DNA of 64,000 bases from Kiritimatiellia bacterium (lineage in GTDB: Bacteria > Verrucomicrobiota > Kiritimatiellia > RFP12 > UBA3636), in the NCBI GenBank assembly GCA_017481725.1, contig JAFUOX010000055.1, positions 1 through 64,000 of the forward strand, in the 5' to 3' direction. Each line of letters starts with the position of its first letter. The stretch's first letter is position 1. Below the pieces are notes generated by a model. The model did no database searches and was not told the DNA's origin. It was given only the letters and a program-made list of their open reading frames with translations. Position numbers and translations under genes: made by a program. This document shows, one piece after another, positions 1-7,313 of the stretch.

Positions 1-110
1 AGTGTTACTGTGGCGCGAGGTGAGGAGTTGGAGAGTGGGGAGTGGAGAAGTGGAGGGGAAGTTTGCGAGTTTGACAGTTTGCGAGTTGGGGAGTTTGATA
101 GTTTTACTGT

Positions 111-190
111 GAAGATGAGGGTGGCAGAGCCACCCGGTGTTGCTGGGGCGAGAGGTGGCAAGGTGCCAAACCTTTGCCTCCTCTCGCTTT
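111..190. repeat. Two-hairpin interspersed repeat, copy 1
   Basis: Hairpin 1 is GGGTGGC-AGA-GCCACCC (119-135). A conserved linker (CGGTGTTG then a G run) leads to hairpin 2, arms 148-164 and 171-187, with one T-T mismatch. The second copy is at 26003-26080. In hairpin 2 three adjacent base pairs differ between the copies on both arms so that pairing is kept (GCGAGAGG with CCTCTCGC here, GCTCAAGG with CCTTGAGC there). This points to selection on the folded form. The family is not recognised. Confidence 0.75.
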
Positions 191-266
191 CCATACCCCA
201 TTTAGCTTGCAATTTGCAAAAAAATCAACCAAAACTCCCTTTTTTTGATTTGAATGATTTTTTTTA

Positions 267-295
267 TTGCGTTTTATAGCATTTTAAGGCAAAAT
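267..295 (+). promoter_or_regulatory. Possible promoter of the kds-lpt operon
   Basis: TTGCGT (267-272), a 17-base spacer and CAAAAT (290-295) lie 47 bases before the first operon gene. The -10 context resembles other likely promoters in this window (TAAAAT preceded by GG). A TATAAT at 319-324 is too close to the ribosome binding site (AGGAG at about 329) to be a convincing alternative. Confidence 0.35.
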
Positions 296-341
296 ATTCA
301 TAAAAATTAGGTTCTTTATATAATAGTAGGAGAATTATAGT

Positions 342-1601
342 ATGTTTTATATGCGAAGAGTAAGAAAATTTGTTTGTAGCCTAATTGTAATTTATGCATT
401 AGTGTATTTGATTGGATTTTTCTGCGTGCGTTCTGGCTGGGGCAGAGGATTAGTTTCAGACTATATTAGTTCAAAGACAGGTTGTTTTGTTGAGCTTGAA
501 CGAGCTTCTTTGTGTATTAATTTTAAGATAAATGTTTTTGGTCTTAATGTTTTTGCAGATAAGGAGAAAACAATTAACCTTTTTAGTGCACCAAGCCTAT
601 GCTATGGATGGGGTTCAATAGAGGCTCGTCGCATTAAAGTTTTAGCTGATTTTACAAAAAATGATATTCCTTTTTCCTCTAGTTTACACAAGTTTGAGTC
701 AGAGGAAGACTTTTATAAGGTTGAAAAGTTAAATGCATTTTCATTGGCTTTGTTTGAGTCTCTTAGCGATGTTAAGCTTTATGATATTTCTATAGAGCTT
801 AAGATTGGCGACAAGACAGAAGAGCATTTCTTAACTAAGTTTATTAAAGAGCCAATGGATTTACCAGACGAGAATGAAGTGTTCTATTTTGTTCTAGGTG
901 ATAATTTGCGTTGGATAACAACACGTCATGGAAAGATTATTTCTACGATTAATCGTCAAGCAACAGAAGAATCTAATGTAAAAGCAGAGTCAGACGCTGA
1001 AGCTGAAGCTAAGGCAGACGTAGAGGCAAAGGCTAAAGCAGACGCAGAGGCTAAAGCTAAGGCAGACGCAGAAGCAAAGGCTAAGGCGGAGGCAGAAGCA
1101 AAGGCTAAGGCAGAAGCAGAAGCAAAGGCTAAGGCAGAAGCAGAGGCAAAAGCTAAAGCAGAAGCAGAGGCAAAGGCTAAGGCAGAAGCAGAAGCAAAGG
1201 TTAAGGCAGACGCTGAAGCAAAGGCTAAAGCAGAAGCAGAGGCTAAAGCTAAGGCAGAGGCAGACGCAAAGGCTAAAGCAGAGGCAGACGCAAAGGCAAA
1301 GGCGGAAGCAGAGGCTAAAGCAAAGGCGGAAGCAGAGGCAAAGGCTAAGGCGGAAGCAGAAGCCAAAGCTAAGGTAGAAGCAGAGGCAAAGGCTAAAGCA
1401 GAAGCAGAGGCAAAAGCTAAGGCAGAAGCAGAGGCAAAAGCTAAGGCAGAAGCAGAGGCAAAAGCTAAGGCAGAAGCAGAAGCAAAAGCTAAGGCAGAAG
1501 CAGAAGCAAAAGCTAAGGCAGAAGCAGAAGCAAAAGCTAAGGCAGAAGCAGAGGCAAAAGCTAAGGCAGAAGCAGAGGCTAAGCCTTCAGAGAATAATTA
1601 A
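342..1601 (+). CDS. Membrane-anchored AsmA/TolA-like Lys-Glu-Ala repeat protein
   Basis: 419 residues. An N-terminal transmembrane helix (about residues 9-28) is followed by a small domain to about 200 that resembles the start of AsmA/DUF748-type proteins (a region ending SSKTG, then a V-L-E pattern). Residues about 212-414 are some 25 near-perfect copies of an 8-residue EAKAKAEA-type unit, encoded by a 24-bp tandem repeat, ending in PSENN. Such Lys/Glu/Ala sequence forms a long single helix, as in TolA domain II; 200 residues would extend about 30 nm. No TolA C-terminal domain is present. The start has AGGAG upstream. It heads the KDO/LPS transport operon 26 bases before kdsB, so a role in envelope bridging or lipid transport is a reasonable inference, not shown. 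Repeat copy number may vary between strains. Confidence 0.7.
   Translation: MFYMRRVRKFVCSLIVIYALVYLIGFFCVRSGWGRGLVSDYISSKTGCFVELERASLCINFKINVFGLNVFADKEKTINLFSAPSLCYGWGSIEARRIKVLADFTKNDIPFSSSLHKFESEEDFYKVEKLNAFSLALFESLSDVKLYDISIELKIGDKTEEHFLTKFIKEPMDLPDENEVFYFVLGDNLRWITTRHGKIISTINRQATEESNVKAESDAEAEAKADVEAKAKADAEAKAKADAEAKAKAEAEAKAKAEAEAKAKAEAEAKAKAEAEAKAKAEAEAKVKADAEAKAKAEAEAKAKAEADAKAKAEADAKAKAEAEAKAKAEAEAKAKAEAEAKAKVEAEAKAKAEAEAKAKAEAEAKAKAEAEAKAKAEAEAKAKAEAEAKAKAEAEAKAKAEAEAKAKAEAEAKPSENN
985..1583 (+). repeat. 24-bp coding minisatellite
   Basis: About 25 tandem units of 24 bp with consensus near GCAGAAGCAAAGGCTAAGGC encode the 8-residue Lys/Glu/Ala unit. Units differ mostly at synonymous positions (GCA/GCT, GAA/GAG) with occasional Glu to Asp changes, mainly in the first half. 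The last third is the most uniform, which suggests recent expansion there. The reverse-strand open frame across it is a by-product of the repeat. Confidence 0.9.
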
Positions 1602-1627
1602 TTTGGTTTAGAATAATAGGTGTATTT

Positions 1628-2368
1628 ATGAAAATTATAGGTGTTATTCCATCTCGTTGGGGATCAACTCGTTTCCCTGGAAAAAGCTTGGCTCTAATAT
1701 GTGGCAAACCTCTTGTTTGCTGGGTGGCAGAGTCATGCCTAAAGGCTAAACTGCTTGATGAGGTTGTTGTTGCAACCGATGATACTCGTATTGCAGAGGC
1801 TCTTAAGGATATTAATGTTCGTGTTGCAATGACTCGCCCAGATCATCCATCTGGTACAGATCGTGTCGCAGAAGCAGCAAATGCCTCAGATGATGATATT
1901 ATTATAAATATTCAAGGTGATGAGCCTCTAATTAATCCAGATTTAATTGATGATGTTGCTCGTAAGTTGCGTGATGAGCCTCAATGGCAAATGTCAACTG
2001 CATGTGCTCCAATCAATACAATTGAAGAATTGAATGCTCCAACAATTGTTAAGGTTGTTTTAGATGGCGCAGATGGAGCTCTATATTTTTCTCGTTTGCC
2101 AGTCCCTTATAAACGTGATGGAGAAATAGATATTACATCAGGCTTGTATCAGCGCCATATAGGTATTTATGGTTATCGTGGTGCATTCCTAAAGCGCTTT
2201 ATCTCAGAACCTCAATGCATTCTTGAAAAGACAGAAAGCCTAGAACAACTTCGTGCGATGTATATTGGCGGAAGAATTGGTGTTGTTCGTACAACAGAAA
2301 AGGGTATCGGTGTTGATCGTCCTGAAGATATTGAAGTTGTTGAGCGCATAATTAGAGGAGAAGCTTAA
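1628..2368 (+). CDS. kdsB: 3-deoxy-manno-octulosonate cytidylyltransferase
   Basis: 246 residues, the usual length for CMP-KDO synthetase, which activates KDO with CTP in the cytoplasm for addition to lipid A. Hallmarks are the N-terminal nucleotide-binding IPSRWGSTRFPGKSL and the QGDEPLI motif near residue 97. The stop codon overlaps the kdsA start (TAATG), so the two are translationally coupled. It shows that the organism makes a KDO-containing LPS. Identification is secure. Confidence 0.97.
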   Translation: MKIIGVIPSRWGSTRFPGKSLALICGKPLVCWVAESCLKAKLLDEVVVATDDTRIAEALKDINVRVAMTRPDHPSGTDRVAEAANASDDDIIINIQGDEPLINPDLIDDVARKLRDEPQWQMSTACAPINTIEELNAPTIVKVVLDGADGALYFSRLPVPYKRDGEIDITSGLYQRHIGIYGYRGAFLKRFISEPQCILEKTESLEQLRAMYIGGRIGVVRTTEKGIGVDRPEDIEVVERIIRGEA

Positions 2369-3210
2369 TGATTAAGACAAAGGTTGTTAGCACAGGTGGT
2401 GAATTTGCAGTTAAGGCAGGAGGAAAGAATCCTCTGCTATTAATGGCTGGTCCATGTGTTATTGAAAGCCGTGAAAAATGCTTTAAGCTTGCGGAGAAGC
2501 TTAAAAAATTTGCAGAAAAAAATAACGTTTCCTATATTTTTAAGGCTTCCTTTGATAAGGCTAATCGTTCATCTGTAGATGCATTCCGAGGACCTGGAAT
2601 ACTAGATGGATTAGAGATATTAGGAGAAATTCGTAATACCTTTGGTATGCCTGTTGTGACAGATATCCATGAGCCATGGCAGGCAGAGCTCGCTGCTAAG
2701 TATGTTGATGTATTGCAAATACCTGCATTCTTGTGCCGACAGACAGATTTGCTAATTGCCGCAGGAGAGACTGGTTGTGTTGTAAATGTAAAGAAGATGC
2801 AATGCTTGGCTGCTGAAGATATGTCTCAGGTAATTAAGAAGCTTGAATCTACAGGTAATAAACGCATTATGCTTACAGAACGTGGTGAGTCATTTGGATA
2901 TCGTAATCTTGTAGCTGATATGCGCAATTTGATGATATTGAAGGAATTTGGTTATCCTGTGATTTTTGATGCAACACACTCTGTGCAACGTCCAGGTGCT
3001 CTAGGTACAGGTAGTGGAGGAGATGGGAAATGGGCTCCTGCATTGGCTCGTGCAGCTGTGGCTACAGGTGCTTGTGATGGTGTCTTTATTGAAACCTATG
3101 AGAATCCTGCAGAGGCTCTTTCTGATGGTGCAAATGCTCTCGCATTTAAGGCTTTGCCAGAGCTTTGGTCTCAGCTTATTGCTATTGACTCAATAGCAAA
3201 AGGAAGGTAA
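2368..3210 (+). CDS. kdsA: 3-deoxy-8-phosphooctulonate synthase
   Basis: 280 residues, full length. It condenses phosphoenolpyruvate with arabinose 5-phosphate to give KDO 8-phosphate. Family signatures seen are the MAGPCVIES start of the barrel, FKASFDKANRSS, DIHEP, LQIPAFLCRQTDLL and FDATHSVQ. It overlaps kdsB upstream and the LptC-like gene downstream, each by a TAATG. The phosphatase kdsC and isomerase kdsD are not in the window. Confidence 0.97.
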   Translation: MIKTKVVSTGGEFAVKAGGKNPLLLMAGPCVIESREKCFKLAEKLKKFAEKNNVSYIFKASFDKANRSSVDAFRGPGILDGLEILGEIRNTFGMPVVTDIHEPWQAELAAKYVDVLQIPAFLCRQTDLLIAAGETGCVVNVKKMQCLAAEDMSQVIKKLESTGNKRIMLTERGESFGYRNLVADMRNLMILKEFGYPVIFDATHSVQRPGALGTGSGGDGKWAPALARAAVATGACDGVFIETYENPAEALSDGANALAFKALPELWSQLIAIDSIAKGR

Positions 3211-3827
3211 TGGAATATATGTTCGCTAGGGGATTTGATATTAAAAATTTGCATAGAAGATGCTTTTTCTCATTAGCATTCCAATTCGCTAGTGGTATTT
3301 CACTGCTATTGTTTTTTTATGCTATGTTTTTTGTGCCAAATGTTTGCTTTGCAAATAAACTAGCATCCTCTACGATAATTGATCCATCAAATATAAAGTT
3401 TCCAGAAAGTGTTGAAGGGCAATCTATCATGAATCTGGGGGTGGCTCTTCAACGTCATAAAAATGGACGCATTAAAACATATTTTGAGGCTGGGCGTGCT
3501 TGGCAGGTTGGAACTGCTGCTCTTTCTTTTGCCAATGATTTTACAACTGGTACCTATGCTGCAAAGGGTGGCATTAAGATTACTATGCTTAATGATGTTG
3601 GGGAAAAAGAGTTTTTTGTAGATGCAGAACGTGCTTGTGTGTTACCGGATGAAAAAATTGGAAAGTGTTTTGGTTTTGTAAAGCTAACAAAACTAACTAG
3701 CCCAGAGCTTGAGATGTATGGAACAAATTTAATTTGGAATACAATTTCAACTAATTTGTTTACTATTGAAAAAGGTGTTACCTTAATAATAAAGAATTTA
3801 GATTCAAAAGAACTCGAAGGAAAGTAA
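3210..3827 (+). CDS. lptC: LptC-like LPS export periplasmic protein
   Basis: 205 residues. A hydrophobic signal-anchor (about residues 20-48) precedes a beta-rich domain with the pattern typical of LptC/YrbK: an amphipathic start, an RIKTYFEAGRA-type strand and repeated alternating strands. In the Lpt machine LptC sits in the inner membrane and passes LPS from LptB2FG to LptA. Sequence similarity alone is weak, as usual in this family. The call leans on the position directly before lptA and lptB and on overlap with kdsA. The start ATG overlaps the kdsA stop; a later start is possible, as the first 20 residues precede the membrane segment. Confidence 0.7.
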   Translation: MEYMFARGFDIKNLHRRCFFSLAFQFASGISLLLFFYAMFFVPNVCFANKLASSTIIDPSNIKFPESVEGQSIMNLGVALQRHKNGRIKTYFEAGRAWQVGTAALSFANDFTTGTYAAKGGIKITMLNDVGEKEFFVDAERACVLPDEKIGKCFGFVKLTKLTSPELEMYGTNLIWNTISTNLFTIEKGVTLIIKNLDSKELEGK

Positions 3828-3831
3828 TAAT

Positions 3832-4389
3832 ATGAAAAATATTTTTGTAGTTATATGCTTAATGACAATTTGTGCTATTAGTAGAGCAGATGTCCTTACT
3901 CCTGAGAATTGGAAGCCTCAAGTAACCAATGAGAGCACGATTAATGCGGATCGACTTGATTTTGATTACGAGCAATATATTGCAACATTTACTGGTAATG
4001 TTGTAATCCAACATCCACAATTCACTGCTATAGCAGATAAGATTATTATTGTTTTTGAAAAGAATCCAGAGGAGAATACTAAAGCAATCCAAAAAAAGGA
4101 AGCTAGTGTATTTGGTAAAAAGGTGGGAGAGTCTCAGCAGCATGTTAAAAGTGCTGTAGCAATAGGTAATGTAAAGGCAGTTGGTGAAAATATGCTTATT
4201 ACCTGCGATAGAGCAAATTATTTCAAGGATAATGCAATACTACGTTTAACAGGTATTGATACAGCTCCTGTGGTGCAAAAGGATGGGAGAACAATTTCAG
4301 GAAAAATTATTACCATGTGGTTAAATGATAATCGTGTGGAAACCTCTGGTGATATTAAGGTGCAGATTCCTAGTGATACTTCGCTTTAA
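3832..4389 (+). CDS. lptA: LptA/OstA-like periplasmic LPS transport protein
   Basis: 185 residues with a cleavable signal peptide (about 1-19, ending in ISRAD). The mature part has the OstA/LptA pattern: INADRLDFDYEQYIATFTG followed by NVVIQHPQF and a second repeat ending in ITCDRANYF and an ISG strand. LptA forms the beta-jellyroll bridge carrying LPS across the periplasm. It lies 4 bases after the LptC-like gene and 34 before lptB, the standard lptC-A-B order. The exact start is supported by AAGGAAAG upstream. Confidence 0.85.
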   Translation: MKNIFVVICLMTICAISRADVLTPENWKPQVTNESTINADRLDFDYEQYIATFTGNVVIQHPQFTAIADKIIIVFEKNPEENTKAIQKKEASVFGKKVGESQQHVKSAVAIGNVKAVGENMLITCDRANYFKDNAILRLTGIDTAPVVQKDGRTISGKIITMWLNDNRVETSGDIKVQIPSDTSL

Positions 4390-4423
4390 TAGATTTATTT
4401 ATAAAGATTTAGGGTAGCTTGCT

Positions 4424-5173
4424 ATGGATGAGGAAAATATTCAAGAAACAGAAGAGCTCGTAGCAGAGAATTTGGTAAAGTGTTACAAGGATCGAACTGT
4501 TGTGCGAGGCGTTAATATTCGCATGCGCAAGGGTGAGATTGTTGGTCTATTGGGAAAGAATGGTGCCGGTAAAACCACAACCTTCTACATGATTGTAGGC
4601 TTGGTTCGCCCAAATTCCGGAACAATTCATTTTAAAAATATGAATATAACAGAATATCCTGTATATAAGCGAGCTCGTGCAGGATTGGGTTATTTGGCAC
4701 AAGAGGCATCTATTTTTAGAACAATGACAGTTGAGAATAATCTTTTGGCAATTCTTGAGACAATGAAGCTTACTCGTGCACAACGCAAGGCACGTGCTGC
4801 TGAGCTCCTCGCAAAGTTTGGTTTGTCTCATGTGGCTAAACAAAAAGCAATTACACTTAGTGGTGGTGAGCGCCGCAAGCTTGAGATTGCTCGCTCTCTA
4901 GTGCAAAATCCATCAATCCTATTGCTTGACGAACCATTTGCTGGTGTTGACCCTATCGCTGTAAGTGATATTCAGCAGGTTATTAAGCAGCTTCAAGAGG
5001 ATGGATATGGTATTCTTATTACTGACCATAATGTCCGCGAAACCCTAAATGTTGTTGATAGAGCATACATTATGGCAGATGGTCAGATACTCACTCAAGG
5101 CACAAAGGATGAACTTATAAATGATCCTATTGCCCGTAAGGTATATCTCGGCGAAGATTTTAAGATGGTATAG
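4424..5173 (+). CDS. lptB: LPS export ABC transporter ATPase
   Basis: 249 residues. Walker A GKNGAGKTTT (near residue 43), Q-loop region AQEASIFR, signature LSGGERRKLEIAR, Walker B ILLLDEPFAGVDP and H-loop ITDHNVRE are all present. The DEPFAGVDPIAV stretch is characteristic of LptB. It drives extraction of LPS from the inner membrane with LptF and LptG, which are not in this window. Position after lptA supports the assignment. Confidence 0.95.
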   Translation: MDEENIQETEELVAENLVKCYKDRTVVRGVNIRMRKGEIVGLLGKNGAGKTTTFYMIVGLVRPNSGTIHFKNMNITEYPVYKRARAGLGYLAQEASIFRTMTVENNLLAILETMKLTRAQRKARAAELLAKFGLSHVAKQKAITLSGGERRKLEIARSLVQNPSILLLDEPFAGVDPIAVSDIQQVIKQLQEDGYGILITDHNVRETLNVVDRAYIMADGQILTQGTKDELINDPIARKVYLGEDFKMV

Positions 5174-5236
5174 ACATTTTTTACAGAAAATGCTATCATT
5201 ATAAGCAATAAAAACACGAACGAAAGGAGACATGCT

Positions 5237-5533
5237 ATGTCAGTAGAATTAACAGTACGTCATACGGAAGTTAAGGAAAAGGTTCATGCTTTTGCAATTG
5301 AAAAAGGCGAAATGCTAATCCAGGAGTTTCCTTACATTGAGCACGTAAAAGTAGTTCTTGATATGGATGGGCCTCTTTGTTTGGCTACATTCAACATTCA
5401 AGGCGGTCAGGCCACAACAGTTGAAAGCGATGCACGTGGGGAGGATTTTATCCCTGCAATTACCTCTGCTGCGGAGAAGGCTTATACACAGCTTCGCAAG
5501 CACGCTCAAAAGCGTCAAGAGGTTAGATCATAG
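5237..5533 (+). CDS. hpf: Ribosome hibernation promoting factor
   Basis: 98 residues, short HPF/YfiA type. It has the family pattern of an early amphipathic helix (KEKVHAFAIEKGE), a central strand and a final Lys/Arg-rich helix (LRKHAQKRQE). Such proteins bind the 30S subunit and silence ribosomes in stationary phase. A strong AAAGGAG precedes the start. Its place between lptB and an HPr gene matches the proteobacterial lptB-rpoN-hpf order with rpoN missing. Confidence 0.85.
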   Translation: MSVELTVRHTEVKEKVHAFAIEKGEMLIQEFPYIEHVKVVLDMDGPLCLATFNIQGGQATTVESDARGEDFIPAITSAAEKAYTQLRKHAQKRQEVRS

Positions 5534-5542
5534 GAGGAAATA

Positions 5543-5818
5543 GTGACAATAACAAAAGAGCTTGAATTAGTAAATAAGTATGGTATGCATGTTCGCCCAG
5601 CAGGTTCCTTGGCAAAGGTATGCCAGAAGTATGAGTCAGAGATAACAATAGACAATGCCGGAAATGCTGTATCGGGAAAGAGTGTGCTAGGTTTGATGAC
5701 TTTAGAAGCACCAATGGGTACAATCTTGAAGGTTACAGTAACAGGTAGTGATGCGGATAAAGCTATGGCAGAAATTGAGGAGCTTATTGCAAATCACTTT
5801 GGAATTGCTGATGAATAG
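5543..5818 (+). CDS. ptsH: HPr phosphocarrier protein
   Basis: 91 residues starting at GTG with a good TAGGAGG upstream. The active-site GMHVRPAG gives His16 as the phosphorylated residue, and SGKSVLGLMTL contains a serine (Ser47) at the HPr-kinase site. It takes phosphate from enzyme I and passes it to EIIA proteins. Neither enzyme I nor HPr kinase is here; a PtsN-like EIIA is at 41722. Given its place after hpf it probably corresponds to NPr of the nitrogen-type PTS, acting in regulation rather than sugar import. That role is inferred. Confidence 0.93.
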   Translation: MTITKELELVNKYGMHVRPAGSLAKVCQKYESEITIDNAGNAVSGKSVLGLMTLEAPMGTILKVTVTGSDADKAMAEIEELIANHFGIADE

Positions 5819-5841
5819 TATTTATTAATTGGGCTGCAATT

Positions 5842-5877
5842 GCGGTGCGGATTATCTGCGCCGCCTTTGCTATTTTT
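5842..5877 (+). terminator. Possible terminator after HPr gene
   Basis: GCGGTGCG (5842-5849) pairs with TGCGCCGC (5857-5864), with G-T wobbles and a 7-base loop. It is followed after a short gap by TATTTTT. It would end the kds-lpt-hpf-HPr operon. The U tract is displaced, so confidence is modest. Confidence 0.4.
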
Positions 5878-5902
5878 AGATGGTTTATTTTGGTGGACAA
5901 TA

Positions 5903-5999
5903 ATGCCAATTTATGAGTGTATTTTGCGATAATTGTGGTAATGCTTTTGAGTGTTTAGCAAGTACATATATAGTCCCAGTAAAAGAAATTTATAGTTAA
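5903..5999 (+). pseudogene. Frameshifted, truncated FmdB-type zinc-ribbon remnant
   Basis: The reading frame opens MPIYEC and then stops. If one T is removed from the TTTT run at 5922-5925 it continues CDNCGNAFECLAST and ends at 5997-5999. MPIYEY-x-C-xx-CG-xx-FE is the hallmark of the FmdB family of small zinc-ribbon regulatory proteins. The second half of the domain (the second CxxCG pair) is missing, so this appears to be a decayed gene with both a homopolymer frameshift and a truncation. A sequencing error could explain the frameshift but not the truncation. Confidence 0.55.
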
Positions 6000-6029
6000 G
6001 TAATAAAAATAAAGTAAAGGGTAAAATAA

Positions 6030-6353
6030 ATGAAATTATTCAAGGTTCTTGCATTAGCTGTCATGGCAGTGCTTATGACAACAGGTTGTGCGACTAAGGT
6101 GCAATTTACTTCAGAGCCAGAAGGTGCTGTAATTCGTTACCGTGGAGCAGGTCGTGCTGCATATCGTTGGAAAATGGCTTCAAAGCGCACACCAGCAGAT
6201 GTTGAGGTTTATTATGGTAAAATTACCGCCTATGCTGTTTGGACAGATAAGGATGGTAAACATGTTTATTCCGAACCAAAGGATGTTTCTCTTTCAAATT
6301 GGAGAGATGTTGAAACAGTTCATTTCAACAAGGCAACAGACGCTAGAAAATAA
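6030..6353 (+). CDS. Small PEGA-like lipoprotein
   Basis: 107 residues. The lipoprotein signal ends in a lipobox, LMTTGC, so the mature protein begins at Cys20. The rest (VQFTSEPEGAVIRYRG, then KRTPADVEVYYG) resembles a single PEGA domain, a beta-sandwich common on bacterial surface lipoproteins. Its function is not known. It stands alone between the HPr operon and an acyltransferase gene, with 41 bases before the next start. Confidence 0.75.
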   Translation: MKLFKVLALAVMAVLMTTGCATKVQFTSEPEGAVIRYRGAGRAAYRWKMASKRTPADVEVYYGKITAYAVWTDKDGKHVYSEPKDVSLSNWRDVETVHFNKATDARK

Positions 6354-6394
6354 TTTTTTTTTGTTTTCATAGTCACCATAGGGTAAAGTAAATT

Positions 6395-7297
6395 ATGGCT
6401 AAAAAAAAGCGTAATAAATTTACTAACATCATTGAGTATGTTCCATTACGTATAGCGGTATGGTTCATTGATGCCATACCACTTAAGGTCTCATTGGCTT
6501 TAAGTAAGAGCTTTGGTTTGCTTGTTTGGTGGCTATTGCCTAGTCGTAGAAAGCTCGCTATAAATAATGTTTTGCTAGCAAGCATAACAACGGATAAAAA
6601 AGAAGCAGTTCGCATAGCAAAGCAGTCCTTCATAAGCTTTTCTATGCTTACAATTGAGTCGCTTGCCGCCTCTAAGCTAATCACGCCAGATACATTTGAT
6701 AAATATATTGATGTCTCTGAGGTTTCCCCTGAGGTTGAGAAAGTCTTGAAGTCACCTGATAATGGGGTGATTCTTTGTTCTGCCCACCTTGGGAATTGGG
6801 AAATAAGCGGTCATGCAATTTCATTTTGGAAGCGATTAATAGCAGTTGCACGTACACTTGATAATCCATATGCACAGCGTTTGTTAGAAAAGCGCAACCC
6901 TCGCCGAAATATTGAAATTGTAGCAAAGCATTCTGCGGATAAAGGAGCGCTGTTACGTCCATTGCGTAAAGGCATGTTGCTTGGACTTATTTCTGATCAG
7001 CATGCAACATCCCATCGAGTTCTTGTGGATTTTATGGGTCATCCAGCATGGACACTAACTTCAACAGCTCGCTTACACCTTGCCACACGCTGCCCAATTG
7101 TTTGTGGCGTTGCCATCCGCACAGGTTTTATGAAAATTAAAATAATAACAACAGGTCCATTTGAGTTTGAGCCAACTCTTGATAGAGAGGCAGATATCAT
7201 AAAGATTACTCAAACGATGAATAAGGAACTAGAAAAATTTATCCGCCAGTACCCTGAGCAGTATCTTTGGGCTCACAAAAGATGGCGTAAAAAATAA
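6395..7297 (+). CDS. LpxL/HtrB-family lipid A acyltransferase
   Basis: 300 residues. The lysophospholipid acyltransferase motif AHLGNWE supplies His131 and Glu136, the expected HX4E catalytic pair. Other family blocks are DQHATSHRVLVDFMG (in place of the usual DQ...GVFVPFFG) and RTGFMKIKI. A membrane-associated N-terminus (PLRIAVWFIDAIP) is present. It probably adds a secondary acyl chain to KDO-lipid A, consistent with the KDO/LPS genes upstream. Whether it is lauroyl- or myristoyl-specific cannot be told. Confidence 0.88.
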   Translation: MAKKKRNKFTNIIEYVPLRIAVWFIDAIPLKVSLALSKSFGLLVWWLLPSRRKLAINNVLLASITTDKKEAVRIAKQSFISFSMLTIESLAASKLITPDTFDKYIDVSEVSPEVEKVLKSPDNGVILCSAHLGNWEISGHAISFWKRLIAVARTLDNPYAQRLLEKRNPRRNIEIVAKHSADKGALLRPLRKGMLLGLISDQHATSHRVLVDFMGHPAWTLTSTARLHLATRCPIVCGVAIRTGFMKIKIITTGPFEFEPTLDREADIIKITQTMNKELEKFIRQYPEQYLWAHKRWRKK

Positions 7298-7313
7298 AAT
7301 AGGGTTTATTGTT

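Larger units (their letters stand above)
1..341. other. Intergenic region with G-rich tract and structured repeat
   Basis: No convincing gene. Bases about 10-110 are strongly purine/G-rich on the + strand and contain short tandem motifs (AGTTTGCGAGTT occurs twice at about 60-88). Bases 111-190 are copy 1 of a two-hairpin repeat also found at 26003-26080. A reading frame from 10 to 279 runs across the repeat but its protein is low-complexity and resembles no family, so it was not called. The end of the region should carry the promoter of the operon starting at 342. Confidence 0.6.

Noticed and set aside
10-279. Open frame of 89 codons at the left end
   Set aside because: It runs through the G-rich tract and across both arms of the two-hairpin repeat; composition follows the repeat and no family resemblance is seen.
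956-1366. Minus-strand frame encoding an Ala/Ser/Phe repeat protein
   Set aside because: It is the complement of the 24-bp coding repeat; the + strand gene has a ribosome binding site, membrane anchor and operon context.
3859-4143. Minus-strand frame over lptA
   Set aside because: Lies inside a well-supported gene and has no motif.
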